NCBI RefSeq assembly: GCF_020026925.1
Contig: NZ_JAIQDW010000011.1
Coordinates: forward strand, 1 to 64,000
Direction of reading: 5' to 3'
Length of the DNA: 64,000 nucleotides
From: Flavobacterium hibisci
GTDB lineage: Bacteria; Bacteroidota; Bacteroidia; Flavobacteriales; Flavobacteriaceae
In this document: positions 16,435 to 24,628 of the stretch, piece after piece
Layout: every line of letters begins with the position of its first letter
Numbering within the stretch: position 1 is the first letter of the stretch
Translations under genes and position numbers: made by a program
Notes under the pieces: model-generated
Databases searched by the model: none
What the model saw: only the letters and a program-made list of their open reading frames with translations
What the model was told of the DNA's origin: nothing

Positions 16435-18924
16435 TTAATTCAACACATTCAAAATTTTCAACCCAAATACAACGCCATTTTGCTGAACACCGCCCTGATA
16501 AGAATGTATATAATCAATCCTGAATAATTTAAATTTTCCAAATCCCAGATTATCTAAACCAATGGTAAACTCAGAATACGGCTTTCTATCCGGAATTGCC
16601 AAAGAGTGAAATCCGATATTCATTGTTGATTTTAAGAGATTGATCAGAGGAATTTTATTGGTTACAAATCCCATGTCATTGTGTTCCAGATGCATTTCAA
16701 AATAACGGATGTTTGTACTGTTTGAATAGTAAGGCATCAGATTGAAAACATTCAAATAGCGGTCTGTCGTGCCGATATGAGTCTGGTTTCCGTTAAAATG
16801 CCTGTAATCTATAAAAGAAATGTTTTCAGCATTGAAGAATTTTCCGGCCCTGAAATTTGTTCCCAGAACTCCTTTATTTCCCAATGTCAAATCATATTGA
16901 ACAGAGGCGCCGATTCTTTCAAATTCATATTTTTTATCGTTCGCAGCGAAGGCTTTTTCAAATGCTAAATAAACTGTTGGATACTTGTCATTTTTGAAAT
17001 TATACCTTCCGTCTGGTCTTGAAATGTATTTATTTCCGAAATTAATTCTGGTTGTGATAAGTGTTTTAAATAAATGATGGGTCTCAAAAGCAGGTGTTGT
17101 GTAATCATTTGGTGCTAAAGGATTATTGGAGCTATAAAAATCATCTTTTTTGAAAAAAGAATAATCAGTAGTGTTGAACAATGGCTTTCGCTGTTCGTAG
17201 CCAATTTGCCCTGTCACATTAACTCCGTTCGCAATATCCTGGCCATAATTGATTTGTGCAAATTCTAAATTGTACAATTTCATATAATTGTCTTTAAAGA
17301 ATAAAGAACTTATGGAATTGATAAGTTTAGTGATGGGTAGAGAATTATTAAACTGCATTGTTTTTACACCTCCCGAACCCCAAATTGTGGCATAATTAAT
17401 AGCGTTGAAACGATGGCTGAATTCTCCTGTAACCCGAAAACGCTCATCTGAAAAACCGTAATTAAATGTTGTGCTTATCGAGGTGCTTTTTCCTTCTTCT
17501 TCGTTCCATTTTCTGAAAGAAAAGCCAGAATCAAAATTAAAGCCCTGAACAGTATTGAAACTTAAAGACGCAATATTCAGCAGCCCTTTATAATTAAACG
17601 AATATTTTTTGAATGTGTTTTTGTAATCATAACCCGTTAAAATGTCCCAAATTTTGAATTTGTTGTTTTTGGCATCAATTGAATCAGTGTATTTCCTGGA
17701 TTTACGAATTGTAAGTAAGCTATCTTTTTTGATATAATCAGTACTCTCTTCTATGGTCAGAGGAATCGGACGTATTTCATTCCAAAAAGCATCATCTTTT
17801 TTGTTGGCATTGGCATCAAAAGCTACAATTTCATTTCCGAAAGTTTTCTTTTGAAAAGAATCCGGGAACTCATAATTGGAATAAACGTAATTGAATTTTC
17901 CGGAGAATTTGGTTCCAAAAAAGCCTGCATTAAAGGAAAGTGTCTGCGCATTTTTTGCCCAGATTTTATGGGCGGCATTATAACCGAAGCTCTGTTTTAA
18001 ACTCATTACTTCGGTAAATTCATTTTTCATTCGATAGCCTTTAATTTCCAAATCTATGGCATAAATGGCAAAACTATCGTCAACGATATAAATGTATCCC
18101 TCAAATACAGGTTCTTTATCACGTTTAGGGATTACTTTGATTTTGTTAATCTGGTGATTATTGTTGTCATAAAAAGTGCTTTCAAGGTTGTATTTGTAAT
18201 AACTGAAAGCATTATCTGCAATAGGCGAAATGAGTTTTACGTCAAAATCTAAAGTGTTGTCGTAGAAATCATAAGTTGATAAAGCAGCTGTGTTATAACT
18301 GTATCCTCTGTTGTTTCCTGAAATTTTTGAGGCAATAATTTTCTCTTTTAATTTCTCAGGTTTTTCAAAAGTGACTTTAGAAATGGTTTCAGAGAGATAT
18401 AAAATGCCTGTCCCTGTTGAATCTAAATTAGAGGCCATGTCTTCGCCAAGATCGACTTTTTGCCCAAGGATTTTTTTAGGAAGATCTTTTACTTTAAACA
18501 TTCCTTTCGAATAAAAGTCGGCTGTATATCTCGAAGTTTTTTCTGAGTTTTCCTTTTTATGGGCAATAGCACTTTTAATAATTGCGTTTGCAGGATTGTT
18601 TTTTGGATCAATAATGACTTCATTCAAAGTAAAACTTTCTTCAGCCATTTTTACATCCAGAATTACAGTTTTTGAATCTGAAGCCACAGAAAGCTTTTGG
18701 GTTTTGTAGCCCAGATACTGAAAAATGATTTTGTTTTTGCCAGGTTCTTTTACGGTTAATTGATAGTTTCCCTGCTCGTTTGATGTCGTTCCGAAATACG
18801 TATTCTCTTCAAAAACAGAAACAAAGGGGAGAGGATTCCCTTTGTCATCGGTTATGGTTCCTTTTATCTGTGCGAAATTGGAAATCGAAAAAAATAAGAA
18901 GGAAATTAAAGTATAATTTTTCAT
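16435..18924 (-). CDS. DUF5686 outer-membrane protein with carboxypeptidase-regulatory domain
   Basis: An 829-residue envelope protein. Signal peptide (MKNYTLISFLFFSISNFAQ), then a CarboxypepD_reg beta-sandwich (KGTITDDKGNPLPFVSVFEEN, TSNEQGNYQL, YLGYKT) to about residue 105, then a long region ending in many alternating beta strands, which suggests a beta-barrel in the outer membrane. The architecture is typical of Bacteroidota DUF5686 proteins; their substrate is unknown. It does not carry a TonB plug domain, so it is not a classical TonB receptor. Monocistronic, on the opposite strand to its left neighbour. Confidence 0.85.
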   Translation of the reverse strand: MKNYTLISFLFFSISNFAQIKGTITDDKGNPLPFVSVFEENTYFGTTSNEQGNYQLTVKEPGKNKIIFQYLGYKTQKLSVASDSKTVILDVKMAEESFTLNEVIIDPKNNPANAIIKSAIAHKKENSEKTSRYTADFYSKGMFKVKDLPKKILGQKVDLGEDMASNLDSTGTGILYLSETISKVTFEKPEKLKEKIIASKISGNNRGYSYNTAALSTYDFYDNTLDFDVKLISPIADNAFSYYKYNLESTFYDNNNHQINKIKVIPKRDKEPVFEGYIYIVDDSFAIYAIDLEIKGYRMKNEFTEVMSLKQSFGYNAAHKIWAKNAQTLSFNAGFFGTKFSGKFNYVYSNYEFPDSFQKKTFGNEIVAFDANANKKDDAFWNEIRPIPLTIEESTDYIKKDSLLTIRKSRKYTDSIDAKNNKFKIWDILTGYDYKNTFKKYSFNYKGLLNIASLSFNTVQGFNFDSGFSFRKWNEEEGKSTSISTTFNYGFSDERFRVTGEFSHRFNAINYATIWGSGGVKTMQFNNSLPITKLINSISSLFFKDNYMKLYNLEFAQINYGQDIANGVNVTGQIGYEQRKPLFNTTDYSFFKKDDFYSSNNPLAPNDYTTPAFETHHLFKTLITTRINFGNKYISRPDGRYNFKNDKYPTVYLAFEKAFAANDKKYEFERIGASVQYDLTLGNKGVLGTNFRAGKFFNAENISFIDYRHFNGNQTHIGTTDRYLNVFNLMPYYSNSTNIRYFEMHLEHNDMGFVTNKIPLINLLKSTMNIGFHSLAIPDRKPYSEFTIGLDNLGFGKFKLFRIDYIHSYQGGVQQNGVVFGLKILNVLN

Positions 18925-18994
18925 GTAAAAAGTTTCTCTTACAAAAATAAAATAAGTCGAAAATGAGCTTATTAATTATTTGTTAAATAACTCC

Positions 18995-19408
18995 TTACAG
19001 GAATGACTGAATAGCAAGTTCGTAACTTTTTAATCCGAAACCCAAAATAACCCCTTTTGCATTTCCGGATAAATACGATTGATGCCTGAAACTTTCTCTT
19101 GCATAAGTATTAGAAATATGGACTTCAATAACAGGAGTGGTTATCGCTTTCATCGCATCGCCCAGGCCAATTGATGTATGTGTATAAGCCCCTGCATTTA
19201 AAATAATTCCATCAAATGTAAAGCCCACTTCCTGAATTTTTCCAATCAGTTCGCCTTCAATATTACTTTGGTAATACGAAAGTTCAATATTGGGGAATTT
19301 TTGTTTCAGTGTTTCAAAATAATCTTCAAATGTCTGGCTTCCGTAAACTTCAGGTTCACGTTTTCCTAACAGATTTAAATTTGGACCGTTGATTATAGCA
19401 ATTTTCAT
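18995..19408 (-). CDS. aroQ: type II 3-dehydroquinate dehydratase
   Basis: Third step of the shikimate pathway: 3-dehydroquinate to 3-dehydroshikimate by trans elimination. 137 residues. NGPNLNLLGKREPEVYG carries the catalytic Tyr22 and Arg17; Asn71 and His77 lie in NAGAYTHTS; His97 in EVHISN; Arg108 in the following FRHQS loop. The full dodecameric-enzyme signature is present. It stands alone between the DUF5686 gene and an outer-membrane protein gene, all on the minus strand. Confidence 0.97.
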   Translation of the reverse strand: MKIAIINGPNLNLLGKREPEVYGSQTFEDYFETLKQKFPNIELSYYQSNIEGELIGKIQEVGFTFDGIILNAGAYTHTSIGLGDAMKAITTPVIEVHISNTYARESFRHQSYLSGNAKGVILGFGLKSYELAIQSFL

Positions 19409-19485
19409 AAATAATTTGATTTAATTTAAGGTGGCTTGAATCCATTTTACATTTTACGGAAACCCTCTCACGCAGTTTGTAAAAA

Positions 19486-19520
19486 TAAAAAAACCGCCCT
19501 AATTAACAGAACGGTTTTTA
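19486..19520 (-). terminator. terminator of the porin-family gene
   Basis: AAAAACCG and CGGTTTTT pair around a loop with further weak pairs, with a T run on the minus strand, just downstream of the gene at 19541-20101. Confidence 0.7.
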
Positions 19521-19540
19521 TAAAAGTATGTGATATTATT

Positions 19541-20101
19541 TTAGAACATAAATCCAGCAGACAGTTGTACTGTTGAATTTTTAACATCTGCATTTTTTGA
19601 AGCTTCAGTTAATCCTAAACCATAGCGACCCTGAATGAAAAAGTTTTCAGTTATTTTGAATCCTAGTCCGGCATTTACACCGAATTCAAAAGTTTCACCA
19701 TTTTCGATATCGAAATCATTCCTTTCACTTAATAAGAAAGAAGCCTGTGGACCAACTTCAAGGCTGAATGAATCACTCAAATAAAACTTAGCCATTACAG
19801 GAATAGATAAATAACCTAATTCATTTTTAAATTCTTGCCCTGCATTTTTATAAGAAGCTCCCTGAGTAGAATACAAAAGCTCTGGCTGAACAGCAAATCT
19901 GTCTAACAATTTAATTTCGGCAACTAAACCAGCATGGTAACTTGTGATTCCGTCTTTATCAAATTCAATACCTTCAAAACTTGCATCCCCTGTCTGATTT
20001 GCAAAGTTAACCCCTGCTTTAACTCCTATTTTTAATAACTGTGCCTGAATGGATGCAGCTGTTCCAAAAAACAAAATGACTGCTAAAAGTACTTTTTTCA
20101 T
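19541..20101 (-). CDS. outer-membrane beta-barrel (porin family) protein
   Basis: A 186-residue OmpA-like/OmpX-size beta-barrel. Signal peptide MKKVLLAVILFFGTAASIQA, then alternating aromatic/hydrophobic strands (KIGVKAGVNFANQTG, FAVQPELLYSTQGASY, GYLSIPVMAKFYL, LEVGPQASFLLS) and a final strand ending in Phe (TVQLSAGFMF), the C-terminal signal for outer-membrane insertion. Matches the general PF13568-type family. No specific substrate is inferable. Confidence 0.82.
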   Translation of the reverse strand: MKKVLLAVILFFGTAASIQAQLLKIGVKAGVNFANQTGDASFEGIEFDKDGITSYHAGLVAEIKLLDRFAVQPELLYSTQGASYKNAGQEFKNELGYLSIPVMAKFYLSDSFSLEVGPQASFLLSERNDFDIENGETFEFGVNAGLGFKITENFFIQGRYGLGLTEASKNADVKNSTVQLSAGFMF

Positions 20102-20450
20102 AATGTTAATTTTAAGATTTTAGATATACAAAGTAACAGTAATAAAAACTCAGGATATTTATAATTATTGCTGTATTTAGTTTCAATATTTCCATTTTTT
20201 CATTTAGCATTATAATCTTCTACGGTAATTAATTGTGTAAATGAAAGAATTTTACTAACAATTAATAGCTTTTTTTTCTCACTATTTTTAGTGATTTTAA
20301 AAAATGTAATTATTTGATAGTTAGTTTTTTGTTTGTTTTAATAGGAATTTTTATAACATATTGAAGTGTTTTTTTTAGAATAATGTTTGGTTCGTTAGTG
20401 TCAAATGATATAGATTTGCCCCATAATTAACTTAATTAATTTAAAAAAAA
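20102..20450. other. intergenic region between two divergent outer-membrane genes
   Basis: About 350 AT-rich bases. The right half contains the promoter at 20386-20418 for the beta-barrel gene on the plus strand. Long T runs lie around 20270 and 20370. No gene or convincing RNA was seen. Confidence 0.5.
20386..20418 (+). promoter_or_regulatory. promoter of the beta-barrel gene
   Basis: TTTG (20386-20389), 21 bp, TAGATTTG (20411-20418), a Bacteroidota-type promoter. The predicted start gives a leader of about 25 nt before ATG 20451. Confidence 0.6.
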
Positions 20451-21035
20451 ATGAAAAAAATTGTTTTATCAATGGTTGCTGTTTTAGCTTTTGGATTTGC
20501 TAATGCACAAGATTCTACAGGAAAAGGATTTTCTAAAGGTAATGTTTTTATTTCTGGATCAGTTGGAATTAATTCTGAAAAAGAAGGAGATGTTAAAGAA
20601 TCTGGATTTGAAATTGCTCCAAAAGTTGGTTTCTTTGTTACTGATAATATTGCTATCGGTGGTAGATTAGGATACAGATCTGACAAAGCTGAAAATGCAG
20701 TTACAGATACTAGAGACGAGGCAAGATTATCAGTTGGTGCTTTCGGTAGATACTATTTTACACCATCTTCTGATTTCTCTTTATTTGGTGAATTAGGAGT
20801 TGACTACAGTAGTGTTGATGATAAATTAGCTGATGCTAAAGCTAATGAAATTGGTGCAAACTTAGGATTAGGTTTAAGCTATTTCGTATCTAGCAATTTC
20901 GCTATTGAGGCTACATGGGCCGGATTAGGCTTTACTTCAAACGATAATGGTGGAGATGGAGTAGACAAAACTAATACTTTTGGTTTAGGAGCTAATCTTG
21001 ATTCAATCAACTTAGGTGTTGTTTACAAATTCTAA
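20451..21035 (+). CDS. outer-membrane beta-barrel protein
   Basis: A 194-residue secreted barrel. Signal peptide MKKIVLSMVAVLAFGFANAQ, then strands GNVFISGSVGINSEK, GFEIAPKVGFFVTDNIAIGG, RLSVGAFGRYYF, FSLFGELGVDYSS and a C-terminal strand ending in Phe (INLGVVYKF). Codon use is strongly AT-biased and regular, and the promoter and terminator are strong, which suggests high expression. Likely a structural or general porin-like surface protein. Confidence 0.82.
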   Translation: MKKIVLSMVAVLAFGFANAQDSTGKGFSKGNVFISGSVGINSEKEGDVKESGFEIAPKVGFFVTDNIAIGGRLGYRSDKAENAVTDTRDEARLSVGAFGRYYFTPSSDFSLFGELGVDYSSVDDKLADAKANEIGANLGLGLSYFVSSNFAIEATWAGLGFTSNDNGGDGVDKTNTFGLGANLDSINLGVVYKF

Positions 21036-21058
21036 TTTGTAATTAAGCTTATATTTAA

Positions 21059-21086
21059 AACCTTCCCTAGTCCGGAAGGTTTTTTT
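21059..21086 (+). terminator. terminator of the beta-barrel gene
   Basis: AACCTTCC and GGAAGGTT form a perfect 8-bp stem with a 7-nt loop followed by seven T. Confidence 0.88.
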
Positions 21087-21115
21087 ATGCCCGAAAAATA
21101 CGTTACTTTGCGAAT

Positions 21116-22012
21116 ATGAATTGGAAAACGTACATAAAAGATTATCAGTCATATTTAAGGATTGAGCGTGGTTTGTCCAAAAACACAATTGAAAATTATA
21201 GTTTTGATATTGAACGGCTCTATCTTTTTTTAGAAGAAGGTAAAATAGACGTTTCTCCAATAAAAATTTCAGATGAAACAGTGCAGCAGTTTATTTATTC
21301 GGTTTCAAAAGAAGTGAATCCACGTTCGCAGGCCAGGATTATTTCGGGCTTAAAAAGCTTTTTTAATTATTTGGTTTTTGAGGATTACCGCAATGATAAT
21401 CCCATGGAGTTGATTGAAACGCCAAAAACAGGGCGTAAGCTTCCGGATACGCTATCAGTAGAAGAAATTGATAAATTGATAGCTGCGATAGATTTAAGTT
21501 CAAATGAAGGGGAAAGGAACAGGGCAATGCTTGAAACTTTGTACGGCTGCGGGCTTCGTGTTTCTGAATTAATTTCTTTAAAAATTTCAGACCTCTTTTT
21601 TGAAGAAGGATTTATTAAAATTACAGGAAAGGGCAATAAAGAACGTTTTGTTCCAATTGGCGATTTAACGCAAAAGTATATCACGATTTATCAAAAAGAA
21701 ATAAGGAGTCATTTGAATATCAAAAAAGGCTATGAGGATACCTTGTTTTTAAACCGTAGAGGCAGTCAGTTAACCCGGGCTATGATTTTCACCATTATAA
21801 AAGATTTGGCGGTAAAAACGGGTTTAAATAAAAATATCAGTCCACATACTTTGAGGCATTCATTTGCTACGCATTTACTTGAAAATGGAGCTGATTTGCG
21901 TTCGATACAATTAATGCTTGGTCACGAATCTATAACTACCACAGAAATCTATGTTCATTTAGACAGAAGTTTTTTGAAAGAAGTAATGCATACTTTTCAT
22001 CCCAGAAGATAA
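21116..22012 (+). CDS. xerD: site-specific tyrosine recombinase XerD
   Basis: Resolves chromosome dimers at dif with XerC. 298 residues, the normal length. The N-terminal SAM-like core-binding domain is residues 1-90 and the catalytic domain carries R148 (GCGLRVSE), K172 (ITGKGNKERF), H244 and R247 (SPHTLRHSF), H270 (LMLGHESI) and the nucleophile Y279 (TTTEIYVHLD). All six catalytic residues are present, so it should be active. The message probably has a very short leader: the preceding terminator ends only 30 bp upstream. Confidence 0.95.
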   Translation: MNWKTYIKDYQSYLRIERGLSKNTIENYSFDIERLYLFLEEGKIDVSPIKISDETVQQFIYSVSKEVNPRSQARIISGLKSFFNYLVFEDYRNDNPMELIETPKTGRKLPDTLSVEEIDKLIAAIDLSSNEGERNRAMLETLYGCGLRVSELISLKISDLFFEEGFIKITGKGNKERFVPIGDLTQKYITIYQKEIRSHLNIKKGYEDTLFLNRRGSQLTRAMIFTIIKDLAVKTGLNKNISPHTLRHSFATHLLENGADLRSIQLMLGHESITTTEIYVHLDRSFLKEVMHTFHPRR

Positions 22013-22050
22013 TTTATCCTATTTTGAGGTTCAGTTTGAAATAGGAAATA

Positions 22051-22081
22051 AAAAAACTTCCCGTTGCTGAGAAGTTTTTTT
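22051..22081. terminator. shared terminator of xerD and rny
   Basis: AAAAACTTC and GAAGTTTTT pair around a 10-nt loop with T runs on both strands. It serves both convergent genes. Confidence 0.75.
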
Positions 22082-22101
22082 ACGAAAATATTTTTGTGAA
22101 T

Positions 22102-23661
22102 TTATTTAGCAATATTTACTGCTCTGGTTTCACGAATAACGGTCACTTTTACCTGACCCGGATAAGTCATTTCAGTTTGGATTTTTTGTGAAATTTCGAA
22201 AGAAAGATTTGCCGCATTGTCATCAGAAACTTTCTCGCTTTCTACAATCACACGAAGTTCTCTACCCGCCTGGATTGCATAAGCGTTTTTAACACCGCTG
22301 AATCCGTAAGCTACATCTTCAAGATCTTTCAGACGTTGGATGTAAGAATCCAAAACCTGACGTCTTGCGCCTGGTCTGGCTCCTGAAATCGCATCACAAA
22401 CCTGAATAATTGGTGATAATAAAGATTTCATTTCGATCTCGTCGTGGTGAGCTCCAATGGCGTTGCAAACTTCTTCTTTTTCACCATATTTCTCAGCCCA
22501 TTGCATACCTAATAAAGCGTGAGGTAAATCGCTTTCAGTATCCGGAACTTTACCGATGTCATGAAGCAAACCGGCTCTTTTGGCTAGTTTTACGTTTAAG
22601 CCTAATTCGGCTGCCATGATACCACAAAGTTTAGAAACTTCTCTGGAGTGTTGTAATAAGTTTTGTCCGTAAGAAGAGCGGTATTTCATTCTTCCCACGA
22701 CTTTAATTAATTCAGGGTGTAATCCGTGAATTCCTAAGTCTATAACCGTACGTTTCCCTACTTCGATAATTTCGTCATCAATTTGTTTGGCTGTTTTAGC
22801 GACAACTTCTTCAATTCTTGCCGGGTGAATACGTCCGTCAGTTACCAGTTTGTGTAATGACAAACGTGCAATCTCTCTACGCACTGGGTCGAAGCACGAT
22901 AGGATAATAGCTTCTGGTGTATCGTCAACAATGATTTCTACTCCTGTAGCAGCTTCCAAGGCTCTAATATTACGGCCTTCACGACCGATAATTCTACCTT
23001 TAACATCATCAGATTCAATATTGAATACAGATACACAATTCTCTACCGCTTCTTCAGTTCCAACACGCTGAATCGTGTTAATGATGATTTTTTTAGCTTC
23101 TTGCTGAGCTGTAAGTTTTGCCTCTTCAATAGTTTCCTGAATGTGAGACATAGCTTTACTTTTAGCTTCAGCTTTTAATCCTTCTACTAATTGTTCTTTT
23201 GCTTCTTCAGCAGAAAGTCCTGAAATCACTTCCAGTTGCTGTAACTGACTTTTGTGTAGTTTTTCAACTTCAGCCTGTTTTTTGTCTAGAAGCTCAATTT
23301 TGTTGTTGTACTCCTGAGTTTTTGCTTCGAAATCGTCGTTTACTTTTTTAGCTTTAGATAATTCATTTGAAACTTGTGACTCTTTATCGCGAACTCTTTT
23401 TTCAACTTCGGCAACTTTTTTGTCACGTGCTAAAATTACTTGCTCGTGTTCTGCTTTTAATTCAATAAATTTTTCTTTTGCCTGAAGAATTTTGTCTTTT
23501 TTAATGTTTTCTGCCTCTAAATTGGCATCTTTTAAAATTGAAGCTGCTTCTTTTTTAGCATTTTTGATTAGGTTAGAAATATTACTTTTCTCGATAATTT
23601 TAGCTATTGCAAAACCTGCTGCAATACCTACAATACCAATAATGATCGTTATAGTGTCCAT
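22102..23661 (-). CDS. rny: ribonuclease Y
   Basis: Membrane-anchored endoribonuclease that starts mRNA decay. 519 residues: an N-terminal transmembrane segment ([19 protein letters not shown]), a coiled coil to about residue 200, a KH RNA-binding domain ([20 protein letters not shown]) and an HD domain with the metal-binding [10 protein letters not shown]. Complete. On the minus strand it lies downstream of zapA and the 6S RNA, an order seen in many Bacteroidota. Confidence 0.96.
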   Translation of the reverse strand: MDTITIIIGIVGIAAGFAIAKIIEKSNISNLIKNAKKEAASILKDANLEAENIKKDKILQAKEKFIELKAEHEQVILARDKKVAEVEKRVRDKESQVSNELSKAKKVNDDFEAKTQEYNNKIELLDKKQAEVEKLHKSQLQQLEVISGLSAEEAKEQLVEGLKAEAKSKAMSHIQETIEEAKLTAQQEAKKIIINTIQRVGTEEAVENCVSVFNIESDDVKGRIIGREGRNIRALEAATGVEIIVDDTPEAIILSCFDPVRREIARLSLHKLVTDGRIHPARIEEVVAKTAKQIDDEIIEVGKRTVIDLGIHGLHPELIKVVGRMKYRSSYGQNLLQHSREVSKLCGIMAAELGLNVKLAKRAGLLHDIGKVPDTESDLPHALLGMQWAEKYGEKEEVCNAIGAHHDEIEMKSLLSPIIQVCDAISGARPGARRQVLDSYIQRLKDLEDVAYGFSGVKNAYAIQAGRELRVIVESEKVSDDNAANLSFEISQKIQTEMTYPGQVKVTVIRETRAVNIAK

Positions 23662-23681
23662 GTTTGTTAAAGGTTTTATAT

Positions 23682-23843
23682 AAAAAAAGCCTACATTAAT
23701 TGCTTGAATAAACTCGTAAAGACAAGTTTTGAGCTAACTCACTGTTCAAGTTTCCAAGCCGAAGCATGGCATACTATAGTAGCGACGATTTGCTCATTCT
23801 AATTTGTTAGTGTTGAGTTTACCAATTGTGAACTAATGTAGGC
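23682..23843 (-). ncRNA. ssrS: 6S RNA (SsrS) candidate
   Basis: Minus-strand RNA of about 160 nt between zapA and rny. Its ends, GCCTACATTA and TAATGTAGGC, pair perfectly to close a long rod, and the 3' side runs into seven T. Inside is a small hairpin closed by TTCG (near 23755-23770). 6S RNA sits next to zapA in many bacteria and has this long closed rod with a central bubble. Identification rests on position, length and closing stem, not on a covariance search. It starts 26 bp after the zapA stop. Confidence 0.72.
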
Positions 23844-23868
23844 AGTATCTTAGTTTATGTAAAGAACG

Positions 23869-24162
23869 TTAATTTTCGAGATATTGATCTAATAGCAAAT
23901 TTAATTTTTTAATTCTTTCGATGGTTTCAAGCGCATCGTTAGTATTATCAATTTGTTTTTGTTCTACTTGTGATGCAAATTGCAGGGCACACATAGCCAA
24001 TACATCTTGTTTGTCGCGAACTGCGTAATTTTCTTCGAATTGCTTAATCATCGCATCAATTTTTCTGGAAGCACTTCTAAGTCCTTCTTCCTGGGCAGGC
24101 TCAACCGTTAACGGATAAACCCGGTCTGCAACTGATACTTTAATTTTAAGCTTTCCGTCCAT
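23869..24162 (-). CDS. zapA: cell division protein ZapA
   Basis: Cross-links FtsZ filaments at the division ring. 97 residues: an N-terminal globular part with KIKVSVADRVYPLTV, the R-S-A-S-R-KIDAMIKQFEENYAVRDKQDVLAMCALQ-type core, and a C-terminal coiled coil ending LNLLLDQYLEN. Typical for the short ZapA family. It lies 5 bp downstream of a coiled-coil gene, in one operon with it, and the 6S RNA follows. Confidence 0.9.
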   Translation of the reverse strand: MDGKLKIKVSVADRVYPLTVEPAQEEGLRSASRKIDAMIKQFEENYAVRDKQDVLAMCALQFASQVEQKQIDNTNDALETIERIKKLNLLLDQYLEN

Positions 24163-24167
24163 ATTTA

Positions 24168-24458
24168 CTAGTCTGATAGTTGTGCAATACAGTAATCAAT
24201 TTCGCGAATTAATGAATTTATTTTAAGCTTTGTCTCTCTCTTGTTATTGTCGCTGCCGAGCAACGAATTGGCTATCTTAAGTGTTTCATATTGCTTCTTC
24301 AAAGCTTCAATTTCTTCAGACTGTTTCTGGATAATTTGCGCTGCTTTGTTTAATTCTAATCGAAGATCCTGATTGTTTTTTTCTAAAGCTTTTGATTTTG
24401 CAAAAAGCTTTTCAACTTTATATTCAAGAGTATCAATTATTTCAGCAATTACACTCAT
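24168..24458 (-). CDS. coiled-coil protein upstream of zapA (ZapB/ZauP-like candidate)
   Basis: A 96-residue protein that is almost wholly heptad repeat: LEYKVEKLFAKSKALEKNNQDLRLELNKAAQIIQKQSEEIEALKKQYETLK split by short breaks. No signal or membrane segment. Small coiled-coil partners of ZapA (ZapB, ZauP) have this architecture, and the gene is the first of the zapA operon, 5 bp away. A role in bundling the division ring with ZapA is inferred; sequence identity to ZapB could not be tested. Confidence 0.65.
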   Translation of the reverse strand: MSVIAEIIDTLEYKVEKLFAKSKALEKNNQDLRLELNKAAQIIQKQSEEIEALKKQYETLKIANSLLGSDNNKRETKLKINSLIREIDYCIAQLSD

Positions 24459-24486
24459 TGTACATCCTATTCATTACTTAATCCTA

Positions 24487-24516
24487 CAAAGTTAATATTC
24501 CTTTTTATTAATGCAA
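24487..24516 (-). promoter_or_regulatory. promoter of the coiled-coil/zapA operon
   Basis: Minus strand: TTG (24516-24514), exactly 19 bp, TAACTTTG (24494-24487). Ideal spacing. The leader to ATG 24458 is about 25 nt. Confidence 0.7.
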
Positions 24517-24628
24517 TTTTTTATCGAATTTTTTGCATTAAAAATAATCAAATTCATGAAATTCAGTGATTTGTATTTTTGGGGGTTATCCTTCGGTTTT
24601 TCCCTCCTTAATTTTTATCTTAGCAAAA

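Noticed and set aside
24566..24628. Longer M23 peptidase start
   Set aside because: It places an extra hydrophobic stretch before a clean signal peptide at 24629 or 24638.
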